Shown piece after piece: positions 36,268-43,663 of a DNA stretch of 64,000 nt. Origin of the DNA: Chryseobacterium oryzae (GTDB lineage: Bacteria; Bacteroidota; Bacteroidia; Flavobacteriales; Weeksellaceae); contig NZ_CP094529.1 of assembly GCF_022811665.1 (NCBI RefSeq), forward strand, positions 2,542,001-2,606,000. The letters are read 5' to 3'. Within the stretch, counting starts at the first letter, position 1, and each line of letters opens with the position of its first letter. Under the pieces are notes generated by a model. The model had not been told where the DNA came from. It saw only the letters and a list, made by a program, of their open reading frames with translations, and did not search any database. The position numbers and the translations under genes are program-made.

Positions 36268-38037
36268 TTATTTGATTGGGTATTTATCTTTATCAATTTT
36301 AACAGTTTTTACAGAATCTGAAACATATTTTATTTGATAATGTTTGATTCTTCTGGAAGAAATATATGGATTAACAATAAATTTCCGAATATTTTCTTCA
36401 TTCTTTGATTTGTTCATTATAAAAAGGGCATTTCCTCCATTTTTAACAGCTATCACAGATGTTTTCTTGTAATTGAAAACAAGAACCTCATTTTTATAAT
36501 TTTCATAAACATCAAAAGAAATCTTCACAGAAAGAAATAAAAATACCGTAAAAGCAAACCTGTAAATACTCTTCTGATTACATTTTTCAAGCAAAAATCT
36601 CAAACTGTAAATAATGATAAAAAAGAATAAGACCTCAACGATACTGAATGAAATATTTTCAAAGAAAACAGCATCAAAATCTGCAAACCAATGAATGACT
36701 TTCAGCAAGATTTTAATGAGTTCATCATAAATAAAATCAAGAAACCCAAATTCTATATTTACGGCAAACAGACCGGTCATAACAAAAGAGAAAACAATAA
36801 TTATTTCCGAAAACGGAACGATAGCAAAATTTGCAATCGTAGACACAAGCGAAAACTGATGAAAATAGTACAAAACCAAAGGCAAAGTAGCAATTTGGGC
36901 AGAAAGAGAAATAGAAACTGTATTGAAAAGCAATTTTTTAACATAATTAGTGGGCTTAGGAAAATATTTTAAAATAGGTTGATTAAGCCAATAAATTCCC
37001 CAAACTGCTAAAAAACTCAACTGAAAACCAACATCGAAAATCTGCTGTGTATCAATCAACAGAATTATCCAAGCTGAAAGTGCCAAAGAATGTAGCAAAT
37101 CTGGCTTTCGCTGAAGAATGACATATCCAAAATAAACACTCAACATCATGCATGAGCGAACTACAGAACTCCCAAATCCAATAAAGAAAGCAAAAATCCA
37201 GATGAAAACCAAACTGCTTACAATAGCATATTTCCTAATATAAATAGAAGAAAATCTTGCGAGTAAAAAATAAAAAATCCCAAAAATAACAACAATATGA
37301 GTTCCTGAAATAGCCAGAAAATGAACCAAACCCGAACGGTTGAAATCCTGAACTGTTTCCGCATCCATTTCTGTTCGGTCTGCCAAAATAATTCCCTTTA
37401 GAAACTCCCTACTTTTGGCAGACATTTCAGATTGATCGATTCTTTGAAGAACATCCAGTCTTTTCTGTTTAATTTTTCCATCAAAACTCAAATCTTGTCT
37501 TTTTGCAGAAGAAATTTCTCCATTAATGTAGCACAGATAAAAAATATTATTTCTCGACAGGTATTTTTGATAATCGAACTGAAAATTATACTCCGGTTTC
37601 TTCGGCTGAACAATATATGCTTTTGCTTGATAATAATGATTGAAATCTAAATCTCCCAAACTTTTATCGACATTCACAATGGCTTCAAAGGATTGATTTT
37701 CTGCTTCAGCCAAAACTTCATACTTTTTATATTTCTCGTTCGAGTTGAGTTTTTTAGAAAGTTTAAAAACGATTGTACTGTTGGTTTTTACATTAGTCTT
37801 TTGGAAATGATTGCTATTGAAATAATGCACTGAAACTCCTATAAAGAAAAAAAGTATTACAAATACTAAATTTCTTATCTTAAATAAGAATGTATTTTTA
37901 ACGTAAAATAAACAAGAAAGAAAAATTATTAAGAAGACAATCCCTATAATACTATCTTTTTCAAGATTAAAAAAATCCTGAAAAAAAATTCCTATAATAA
38001 AGCAAATAACTGCAATTAGAAGAGGCTGTTTTTTCAA
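36268..38037 (-). CDS. ComEC/Rec2-family DNA-uptake channel, short form, TTG start
   Basis: A 589-residue membrane protein. The N-terminus has several hydrophobic segments followed by a DUF4131-like soluble stretch (residues ~85-190). Then comes the competence domain with the hallmark FLAISGTHIVVIFG, and about seven further membrane segments. In longer ComEC proteins a metallo-beta-lactamase domain follows; here the last ~110 residues have no H-x-H-x-D-H motif and look like a degenerate or different tail. The start is TTG at 38037, since no ATG precedes the first membrane segment. It should form the inner-membrane channel for single-stranded DNA in natural transformation, if functional. Confidence 0.85.
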   Translation of the reverse strand: MKKQPLLIAVICFIIGIFFQDFFNLEKDSIIGIVFLIIFLSCLFYVKNTFLFKIRNLVFVILFFFIGVSVHYFNSNHFQKTNVKTNSTIVFKLSKKLNSNEKYKKYEVLAEAENQSFEAIVNVDKSLGDLDFNHYYQAKAYIVQPKKPEYNFQFDYQKYLSRNNIFYLCYINGEISSAKRQDLSFDGKIKQKRLDVLQRIDQSEMSAKSREFLKGIILADRTEMDAETVQDFNRSGLVHFLAISGTHIVVIFGIFYFLLARFSSIYIRKYAIVSSLVFIWIFAFFIGFGSSVVRSCMMLSVYFGYVILQRKPDLLHSLALSAWIILLIDTQQIFDVGFQLSFLAVWGIYWLNQPILKYFPKPTNYVKKLLFNTVSISLSAQIATLPLVLYYFHQFSLVSTIANFAIVPFSEIIIVFSFVMTGLFAVNIEFGFLDFIYDELIKILLKVIHWFADFDAVFFENISFSIVEVLFFFIIIYSLRFLLEKCNQKSIYRFAFTVFLFLSVKISFDVYENYKNEVLVFNYKKTSVIAVKNGGNALFIMNKSKNEENIRKFIVNPYISSRRIKHYQIKYVSDSVKTVKIDKDKYPIK

Positions 38038-38119
38038 ATCGCTTGTGTTTTAGCAAACTAAGTTACTAAAAAACCAAAATAAAACTTAAAAAACAGGGCA
38101 AAAAATTCACTGCAAGATT

Positions 38120-38127
38120 TATATTTG
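38120..38127 (+). promoter_or_regulatory. -7 box before the 71-residue membrane protein gene
   Basis: TATATTTG fits the consensus exactly and lies 14 bases before the ATG at 38142, so the leader would be only a few bases long. No TTG at -33. Confidence 0.55.
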
Positions 38128-38141
38128 CAAAAACAATCTCG

Positions 38142-38357
38142 ATGAACCTTTCTAACTTTGAATATTTGTTATTAAGAACTATATCTTTCTACACAATAAT
38201 AATTTTCTTTATTATTGTGATGATTATTAAATCGAAAATCGATTTACCCATTAAGCTTTTATTAACCTCTGCCGTTTTATTTATCCCGGTTATCGGCTTA
38301 ATAATAAGCATTTTATTTATTCTTAAAAATAAAAAAAGTGATTTTTTGAATGTTTAG
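38142..38357 (+). CDS. Small two-segment membrane protein, 71 residues
   Basis: The protein has two clear hydrophobic segments (residues ~12-30 and ~37-61) and a basic end (KNKKSDFLNV). The second segment, with IPVIGLIISILFI, recalls the two-helix PLDc_N-like domain, but the match is too short to call. An exact TAnnTTTG box lies just upstream and the gene stands alone between the comEC-like gene and lpxB, so it is probably expressed. It ends 12 bases from the convergent lpxB stop. Function unknown. Confidence 0.6.
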   Translation: MNLSNFEYLLLRTISFYTIIIFFIIVMIIKSKIDLPIKLLLTSAVLFIPVIGLIISILFILKNKKSDFLNV

Positions 38358-38369
38358 AAAAGCTGAAGA

Positions 38370-39476
38370 TTAGCCTAATTTAAGAATGACATTCGCGGCA
38401 TTATCACTAGCTCCGCTTCCTCCCAGTTTTTCTCTCAAAAGATCAAAATCATGCAGCATCTGCTCTCTTTTTTCACCGTTTAGTATTAAATTTAATTCTG
38501 CAACGAGATTTTGGGTATTAAGGTCATTTTGAATAAGTTCTTTTACCACTTCCCTATCCATAATTAAGTTCACGAGAGAAATGTATTTAATGTTTTTCAC
38601 CAATCTTTTGGCAATCGCATAAGAAATTTTGCTTCCTCTGTAGCAAACCACTTCGGGAATATTCAGCAAAGCTGTTTCTAAAGTTGCCGTACCAGAAGTT
38701 ACCAAAGCCGCTTTAGAACATCTCAGCAAATCGTAGGTTTTATTCGAAACGAAATGTACGTTTTCATCCACATATTTTTGGTAAAAATCTTTATCTAGAC
38801 TGGGTGCACCAGCGATTACAAATTGATAATTTTGAAAATGCGGACGTACAGAAAGCATCATTTCCAACATTTTTTCGACCTCCTGTTTTCTTGAACCGGG
38901 CAAAAGGGCAATAATTTCCTTTTCGTTTAAATGATTTTGAGCTTTAAACTGATCGACATTTACTTCTTCGAGTTTCGAAATCGCATCCAATAAAGGATGA
39001 CCTACAAAATGAGATTTTACGCCATGTTTCAGATAAAAATCTTTTTCGAAAGGCAGAATCACCATCATTTCATCCACATATTTTTTGATGGTTTCTACTC
39101 GTCCTTCCTTCCAAGCCCAAAGTTGTGGCGAAATATAATAAACCACCTTAATTCCCAATTCTTTGGCAAATTTTGCAATTCTGAGATTAAAACCCGGATA
39201 ATCTACCAAAACTAAAACATCAGGTCTGTTATTTTTGATATCTTCTTTGCAGAATTTAATATTATTGAGAATCGTTCGCAAATTCATCGCTACTTCCAAA
39301 AAACCCATAAAAGCTAAGTCGCGGTAATGTTTTACTAAAGTTCCGCCCTGTTTTTGCATAAGATCCCCACCCCAAAATCTGAATTCTGCGTGTGGATCTT
39401 TCTGCTTTAATGCTTTCATTAAATTGCTTCCGTGTAAATCTCCTGAAGCTTCTCCCGCAATGATATAATATTTCAT
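38370..39476 (-). CDS. lpxB: Lipid-A-disaccharide synthase
   Basis: The 368-residue length is standard for LpxB, a GT-B (family 19) enzyme that joins UDP-2,3-diacylglucosamine to lipid X. Typical blocks are present: IIAGEASGDLHGSNLM at the N-terminus, GFLEVAMNLRTIL, LVLVDYPGFNLRIAK, YYISPQLWAWKEGRV, FVGHPLLD, ALLPGSRKQEVEKML, and VTSGTATLETALLNIPEVVCYR near the end. It acts at the cytoplasmic face of the inner membrane in lipid A synthesis. It is divergent from the DUF2480 gene; no surE or other lpx gene is visible here. Confidence 0.97.
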   Translation of the reverse strand: MKYYIIAGEASGDLHGSNLMKALKQKDPHAEFRFWGGDLMQKQGGTLVKHYRDLAFMGFLEVAMNLRTILNNIKFCKEDIKNNRPDVLVLVDYPGFNLRIAKFAKELGIKVVYYISPQLWAWKEGRVETIKKYVDEMMVILPFEKDFYLKHGVKSHFVGHPLLDAISKLEEVNVDQFKAQNHLNEKEIIALLPGSRKQEVEKMLEMMLSVRPHFQNYQFVIAGAPSLDKDFYQKYVDENVHFVSNKTYDLLRCSKAALVTSGTATLETALLNIPEVVCYRGSKISYAIAKRLVKNIKYISLVNLIMDREVVKELIQNDLNTQNLVAELNLILNGEKREQMLHDFDLLREKLGGSGASDNAANVILKLG

Positions 39477-39544
39477 AAAATGACAAGCGATGATTGATTT
39501 TCTAAATCTCGGATTTTAAACCCAAAATTTCAAATTAGAATGAG

Positions 39545-39552
39545 TAAATTTG
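39545..39552 (+). promoter_or_regulatory. -7 box of the DUF2480 gene
   Basis: TAAATTTG fits TAnnTTTG exactly and lies 21 bases before ATG 39573. Its position shows that the ATG at 39540 cannot be the start if this promoter is used. Confidence 0.5.
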
Positions 39553-39572
39553 CTTCAAAGATAATGATAAAA

Positions 39573-40082
39573 ATGGCAGAAGAATTTGAAATCAGAAACA
39601 AAGTAGCAGAAAGCGGACTTATAAATTTTGATATTGCCGATTTGCTTCCCAAAGGAGCAAGAAAAGGGATAGACCTGAAAGATTTTCTCTTCATGGAAAT
39701 GATTTTAAAAGAAAAAGATTTCCGCGAAAAGGTGGAGGCAATTAATACTGAAGAATACAGAGATTCTTATGTATATGTTTACAACTCTGCAGATGCTATC
39801 GTTCCGCTTTGGGCTTATTTTCTGATTACTGCAAAACTTACCAACACTGCTAAGAAAATTGTATATGGAAATTTAGAAAATTTAGAAATCATATTGATGC
39901 ATGACGCCATCAGCAATTACAATTTTTCTGAAATGAACGGAAAAAGAGTCTTGGTAAAAGGTTGCTCCGACAAAGAAATTCCGGAAAATGCTTACATAGA
40001 ACTCGTGGAAAAACTTCAGCCGATTGTAAAGTCGCTTATGTTTGGTGAAGCCTGCTCTAATGTTCCCATTTTAAAGAATTAA
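39573..40082 (+). CDS. DUF2480 family protein
   Basis: From ATG 39573 (MAEEFEIRNKVAESG) the product has 169 residues, the usual length of the Bacteroidota family DUF2480. Conserved stretches are GLINFDIADLLPKG near the start, the VPLWAYFLI block in the middle and KSLMFGEACSNVPI at the end, the last containing a cysteine. It is cytoplasmic by sequence. The frame also opens at 39540, but a promoter box lies inside that extension. The next gene starts 2 bases after its stop, so the two share a transcript. Its function is unknown; the conserved C-S-x-V-P end suggests a binding site. Confidence 0.85.
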   Translation: MAEEFEIRNKVAESGLINFDIADLLPKGARKGIDLKDFLFMEMILKEKDFREKVEAINTEEYRDSYVYVYNSADAIVPLWAYFLITAKLTNTAKKIVYGNLENLEIILMHDAISNYNFSEMNGKRVLVKGCSDKEIPENAYIELVEKLQPIVKSLMFGEACSNVPILKN

Positions 40083-40084
40083 GA

Positions 40085-41350
40085 ATGAAAAAAACTTTAT
40101 ACGCCGGATTATTATTTTTCTCATTTTTAGTCATTTACTACATCGGAAGTTTTTCTAAAATTCCGTTTGCAGATTGTGTTGGGTTTGTACTTATTACCGA
40201 ATTGGACACTTTTGAGACGGTTGCTATTTCTACCTCACACATTCTTTATTGCAATACAGCCATTTTAATTAATAAAATAACAGGATTAGGAGCGATTGAA
40301 TCTAATCGGTTTTTAGTGATTTTTTCAGCAGCTTTTTCGGTTCTTTTCGTTTATCTTACAGTTCGGAATTTAACCAAGACAAACTGGAATGCTGCTGTTG
40401 CTGCCATTGTTTTCGGGTTTAGTTTTACTTTTTGGAAGAATGCCGAAATTGTTGAAGTTTACACGTATAATGCATTATGGATAATCTTATTCTATTTATG
40501 CATGATTAACAGTTTTGTATCGAAAAAAAATAAAAACTACATCATTTTTGCCGGTATTTTTCTCGGAATAAGCATTTGGGTACATATCCAGAATTTTTTA
40601 TTGATTCCGGCATATATTTTATTTCTTTTCTATTTTAAATCTGAAAAAAAGAGCGTTATATACTCATTATTATCTTTCGCTATTATTTTCTCTTCAATAT
40701 TTATTCTGAATCTTTCTCAGGGATATCCACTTCTGTCTCCTTTTAGCAGTAATCAGGGACATTGGATTGAAGATTCTTTCCAAAAAACATTTACCCAATA
40801 TGCATTAGATCTTGTAAAATCTGTTGCATATTTACTATACAACTTTAATGTTTTTGTTATAGCAGGAATTATTGGTATGATTAAGCTGTATAGAGAGAAC
40901 AGAAAGATGTTTAATATTTTCTTTCTTGCATCTGTCTTAATTTATGGCTTTGCTACATTTTATGCCGTTTCGGATAATTATATATTCTTTTTGCCTTTTA
41001 ATATCGTATTTGCTTTAGCAATTGGGTATGGTCTTACATCCGGTAAACGCTTGTATTTCAAAAAACTTTCATGGATTTGTATACTTACGCCGGTCTTATA
41101 TTATTTAGCTTTCAGCATATCAATATCATTTGTTCCACAGGCAAAAAAATTTGATGATTTTAAGAGCTACAAAGGAGGACTCTCCTATTATATGCTTCCA
41201 TGGATGAATAACAATAAAGGAATTCTGGAATTTGTAATAGACAAAAAAACCTCTCCAGAACCCATCAACTGGATGATTGAAAGTGCTGAAACATACATTC
41301 AGGAACTTAAGAAAAAAGGCTACACAGAAGCTGAAATACGTAAACTCTAG
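40085..41350 (+). CDS. DUF2723-like multi-pass membrane protein, putative GT-C glycosyltransferase
   Basis: A 421-residue protein with about 10 membrane segments. The stretch FTFWKNAEIVEVYTYNALWI resembles the DUF2723/TMEM260 family, whose A-E-V-Y-x-x-N motif follows a tryptophan; family members are thought to be protein O-mannosyl-type GT-C enzymes. An early acidic patch (FADCVGFVL and TELDTFET) would face the periplasm as in GT-C enzymes. It starts 2 bases after the DUF2480 gene. The protein is much shorter than typical DUF2723 proteins of about 1000 residues. Glycosylation of secreted proteins is an inference from family. Confidence 0.7.
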   Translation: MKKTLYAGLLFFSFLVIYYIGSFSKIPFADCVGFVLITELDTFETVAISTSHILYCNTAILINKITGLGAIESNRFLVIFSAAFSVLFVYLTVRNLTKTNWNAAVAAIVFGFSFTFWKNAEIVEVYTYNALWIILFYLCMINSFVSKKNKNYIIFAGIFLGISIWVHIQNFLLIPAYILFLFYFKSEKKSVIYSLLSFAIIFSSIFILNLSQGYPLLSPFSSNQGHWIEDSFQKTFTQYALDLVKSVAYLLYNFNVFVIAGIIGMIKLYRENRKMFNIFFLASVLIYGFATFYAVSDNYIFFLPFNIVFALAIGYGLTSGKRLYFKKLSWICILTPVLYYLAFSISISFVPQAKKFDDFKSYKGGLSYYMLPWMNNNKGILEFVIDKKTSPEPINWMIESAETYIQELKKKGYTEAEIRKL

Positions 41351-41426
41351 AAAAATATATTCTTTTTTTGCGGTATCATTTTTGCTAATCTTCATTCACT
41401 TTAATAATAAAAAATAAACACAAACT

Positions 41427-42080
41427 ATGAGTCTAATTGACCTTTTAACAGGCAGCACCGGAAATCAGGTAGCAGAACAGGCTGAAAACAAATTCGGAAT
41501 CAGCAAAAATCAAATCATTGCACTTTTGGCAGTTGCAACGCCTTTGGTAATTAATTATCTGAGAAATAAATCTCAGGATGCCAACGAAGCTGAAGCGCTA
41601 AATAATGCTTTAGATAAAGATCACGACGGAAGTATTCTGAACGACCCTTCACAGCTTGAAGCCAGACAAAATGAAGGGGGATCTATTCTTTCGCATATTT
41701 TTGGAAACCAAAAATCTACCGTAGAAAATCAGTTATCGCAAAATACAGGAATTTCTATTGATAAAATCGGACCTGTATTGGCAATGCTCGCTCCGGTAAT
41801 CATGGGATATATTGGTAAAGAAAAACAGCAGAATAATGTTGGAGCAGGAGGTCTTGGAGATCTTTTAGGCGGAATTTTAGGCGGAGCTCAAAATCAGGCA
41901 CAACAACAGCAGTCTAATCCTTTAAACGATATTCTAGGAAGTGTTTTAGGAGGTGGGCAATCGCAATCTTCAGGAAATCCATTGAATGATATTTTAGGAA
42001 GCGTTCTTGGAGGAGGACAACAGAAACAGCAAGGCGGAGGAATTGGAGATCTTCTTGGTGGGCTTTTCGGAGGAAAATAA
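41427..42080 (+). CDS. DUF937 domain protein with C-terminal glycine-rich repeats
   Basis: The 217-residue protein begins with a DUF937-like domain: NQIIALLAVATPLVINYLRN and later KIGPVLAMLAPVIMGYIGK are its two hydrophobic repeats, and DKDHDGSILND looks like a calcium-binding loop. The last ~70 residues are low complexity, with the 20-residue unit N-P-L-N-D-I-L-G-S-V-L-G-G-G-Q twice at an exact 60-base period (from 41916 and 41976), ending GIGDLLGGLFGGK. No signal peptide is present. The function of DUF937 is unknown. It is followed by a strong terminator and so forms a single-gene unit. Confidence 0.82.
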   Translation: MSLIDLLTGSTGNQVAEQAENKFGISKNQIIALLAVATPLVINYLRNKSQDANEAEALNNALDKDHDGSILNDPSQLEARQNEGGSILSHIFGNQKSTVENQLSQNTGISIDKIGPVLAMLAPVIMGYIGKEKQQNNVGAGGLGDLLGGILGGAQNQAQQQQSNPLNDILGSVLGGGQSQSSGNPLNDILGSVLGGGQQKQQGGGIGDLLGGLFGGK

Positions 42081-42103
42081 TTTTTTACATCTTAAAAATA
42101 TTG

Positions 42104-42134
42104 AATACCGAAGTTTATGCTTCGGTATTTTTTT
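42104..42134 (+). terminator. Terminator of the DUF937 gene
   Basis: AATACCGAAG pairs with CTTCGGTATT around TTTATG and continues into a run of Ts. Confidence 0.85.
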
Positions 42135-42163
42135 GTAGTTAAATTAAAAATATTTTAAAATTT

Positions 42164-42198
42164 CAATAATTAATTATCGTAAAACAATAATTAATTAT
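42164..42198. promoter_or_regulatory. Twin palindromic operator upstream of the DUF2975/XRE pair
   Basis: The 14-mer CAATAATTAATTAT occurs twice, at 42164-42177 and 42185-42198. Its core ATAATTAATTAT is a perfect 12-bp palindrome. The centres are 21 bp apart, two helical turns, so two dimers would bind the same DNA face. The second copy touches the T of the -7 box at 42198. This is the expected geometry of an autoregulatory operator for the XRE protein encoded two genes on. Confidence 0.55.
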
Positions 42199-42205
42199 AT
42201 ATTTG
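42198..42205 (+). promoter_or_regulatory. -7 box of the DUF2975/XRE operon
   Basis: TATATTTG, exact TAnnTTTG, 21 bases before ATG 42227 and directly abutting the second palindrome. Confidence 0.65.
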
Positions 42206-42226
42206 CAATAATAAAATATTGAAACA

Positions 42227-42772
42227 ATGAACAATTCTTATAATGTTGCTATTTCTTTTTTAAAAATAATCTTATGGATAACCCTTGTATCAGCGGTTTT
42301 AGGCATTATAGCTATATTTCTTTTTTTTGGCACAGCCACATTTAATTTTAATTTCCCACTTTTCACAAGTGCAAATATTGAAATTGGTGGCAATAAAGTT
42401 ACATTTGAAGAATTAAAAAAAACAGGGTTTTTCAATTTTGCTATCATATGCTTTTTATCCATTCTTTATTTATGGTTTTTTATTAAATTATCAAAAACAG
42501 CTCTTACGATTCTTAATAAAGTAAACCTAAAAAGTCCCTTCAGTGAAGAAAGTGCAAATTTAATTTCGAAACTAGGTAATACGGCTTTAACTTTAGGAAT
42601 TTTAAACATCTTAATAAGCACAATTATTCCACTGCTTTACCGTGGAAGTTTTTCAATAAACATCAATTTTGAAAATTCTAATTTCTTTATCATTGCTGCA
42701 ATATTGTACATTGTAAGTGTTATATTTAAAAAGGGAATAGAATTACAGTCTGAAAACGATTTAACAATTTAA
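42227..42772 (+). CDS. DUF2975 membrane protein
   Basis: A 181-residue protein with four membrane segments (residues ~10-32, ~68-90, ~115-137 and ~152-168), with a polar loop after the first, as in DUF2975 proteins. The conserved PFSEESANLISKLGNTAL block precedes the third segment. Such proteins are nearly always followed by a small YozG-like HTH regulator, as here, 3 bases downstream. The pair is widespread; the membrane protein is thought to sense or modulate a signal, but its activity is not established. A promoter with a twin palindrome lies upstream. Confidence 0.85.
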   Translation: MNNSYNVAISFLKIILWITLVSAVLGIIAIFLFFGTATFNFNFPLFTSANIEIGGNKVTFEELKKTGFFNFAIICFLSILYLWFFIKLSKTALTILNKVNLKSPFSEESANLISKLGNTALTLGILNILISTIIPLLYRGSFSININFENSNFFIIAAILYIVSVIFKKGIELQSENDLTI

Positions 42773-42775
42773 TGG

Positions 42776-42982
42776 ATGCCAATCATTATTAATATAGACG
42801 TCATGTTGGCGAAAAGAAAAATGCAGTCGCAAGAATTGGCAGAAAAAATAGGAATTACTCAAGCCAACTTATCTATTCTGAAAACTGGCAAAGCGAAAGC
42901 CTTGAAATTATCTACTTTAGAAGCCATCTGCAAAATTCTTGATTGTCAACCAGGAGATCTTTTAGAATATGTAAAAGATTAA
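42776..42982 (+). CDS. Small XRE-family HTH regulator (YozG-like)
   Basis: The 68-residue protein is a single Cro/CI-type DNA-binding domain: MLAKRKMQSQELAEKIGITQ is helix 1-2, ANLSILKTGKAKALKLSTLE holds the recognition helix, and ICKILDCQPGDLLEYV closes the fold. It belongs to the YozG-like group found with DUF2975. It begins 3 bases after the DUF2975 stop and is surely cotranscribed. The likely binding site is the pair of ATAATTAATTAT palindromes ahead of the operon, so autoregulation is expected. No effector domain is present. Confidence 0.9.
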   Translation: MPIIINIDVMLAKRKMQSQELAEKIGITQANLSILKTGKAKALKLSTLEAICKILDCQPGDLLEYVKD

Positions 42983-43056
42983 TAAAATTCTGTATTCACT
43001 TTTAAAAAATCAACGAAATGGATTCATAATTAGCAATATATCTCAAAAAAAATATT

Positions 43057-43064
43057 TAGCTTTG
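43057..43064 (+). promoter_or_regulatory. -7 box of the ankyrin-repeat gene
   Basis: TAGCTTTG, exact TAnnTTTG, 21 bases before ATG 43086. The -33 element is not evident. Confidence 0.6.
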
Positions 43065-43085
43065 TATAAATTAAAATAAATTGTT

Positions 43086-43520
43086 ATGAAAAAAATATTG
43101 ACCTCCACTTTACTTTTCGGTATCCTTGCTTTTACAAGTCTGGTTTCTGCACAGGAAATAAATAGCGACCAAAGAGGAGCAATTCAGTCAGATAACGTAG
43201 AAAATTTCAAAAAAACTTTTGCTAAAACAGAGTATGATAAATGTTTAAACGTAAAAGAACTTTCTACAACGGTGCTTTCATATAGCATTAAATATAAAAA
43301 AAATAACATCACAGAATTTCTTTTGGGTAACAAAGCAAACGTAAATAAAGCTTGCGATGGAGTAACTCCTTTAATGAATGCTGCAAAATATGGAAACATG
43401 GATGCTGCAAAAAATCTTTTGAAAAGAGGAGCCAAAAAAGATACAAAAGACAATAACGGTAAAACTGCAAAAGACTATGCCGTAGAAAACAAGCAATCTG
43501 CAATCGCCATGATTCTTTAA
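43086..43520 (+). CDS. Exported ankyrin-repeat protein
   Basis: A 144-residue protein with a Sec signal peptide cleaved after LVSA (residue ~22). The rest contains about three ankyrin repeats; the best is DGVTPLMNAAKYGNMDAAKN followed by LLKRGAKKDTKDNNGKTAKD and AVENKQSAIAMIL, and a partial repeat precedes it. One cysteine pair (KCLNVKE and KACDGV) could form a disulfide in the periplasm. Small exported ankyrin proteins of this type are binding scaffolds; the partner is unknown. It has its own promoter and terminator and is thus a single-gene unit. Confidence 0.85.
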   Translation: MKKILTSTLLFGILAFTSLVSAQEINSDQRGAIQSDNVENFKKTFAKTEYDKCLNVKELSTTVLSYSIKYKKNNITEFLLGNKANVNKACDGVTPLMNAAKYGNMDAAKNLLKRGAKKDTKDNNGKTAKDYAVENKQSAIAMIL

Positions 43521-43543
43521 TCATTTTTATCTTAAAATATTTC

Positions 43544-43567
43544 AAAACTTCCTTCGGGGAGTTTTTT
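43544..43567 (+). terminator. Terminator of the ankyrin-repeat gene
   Basis: AAAACTTCC pairs with GGGAGTTTT (one G-T wobble) around TTCG, and continues into Ts. Confidence 0.7.
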
Positions 43568-43591
43568 ATTTTTAAAACCTCCTAAAAACCT

Positions 43592-43599
43592 TATCTTTG
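43592..43599 (+). promoter_or_regulatory. -7 box of aspS
   Basis: TATCTTTG, exact TAnnTTTG, 64 bases before the aspS start. The leader contains three near-copies of TAATATCTAA-like sequence (around 43627-43655), whose meaning is not clear. Confidence 0.6.
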
Positions 43600-43663
43600 C
43601 AAACGAAAATTTAGACAATTTTAAGTCTAATATCTAAAGTATAATATCTAACATCTAAAACAA

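Noticed and set aside
39540-39572. ATG start eleven codons ahead of the DUF2480 protein
   Set aside because: An exact TAnnTTTG box lies inside the extension, and the extension is not part of the family.
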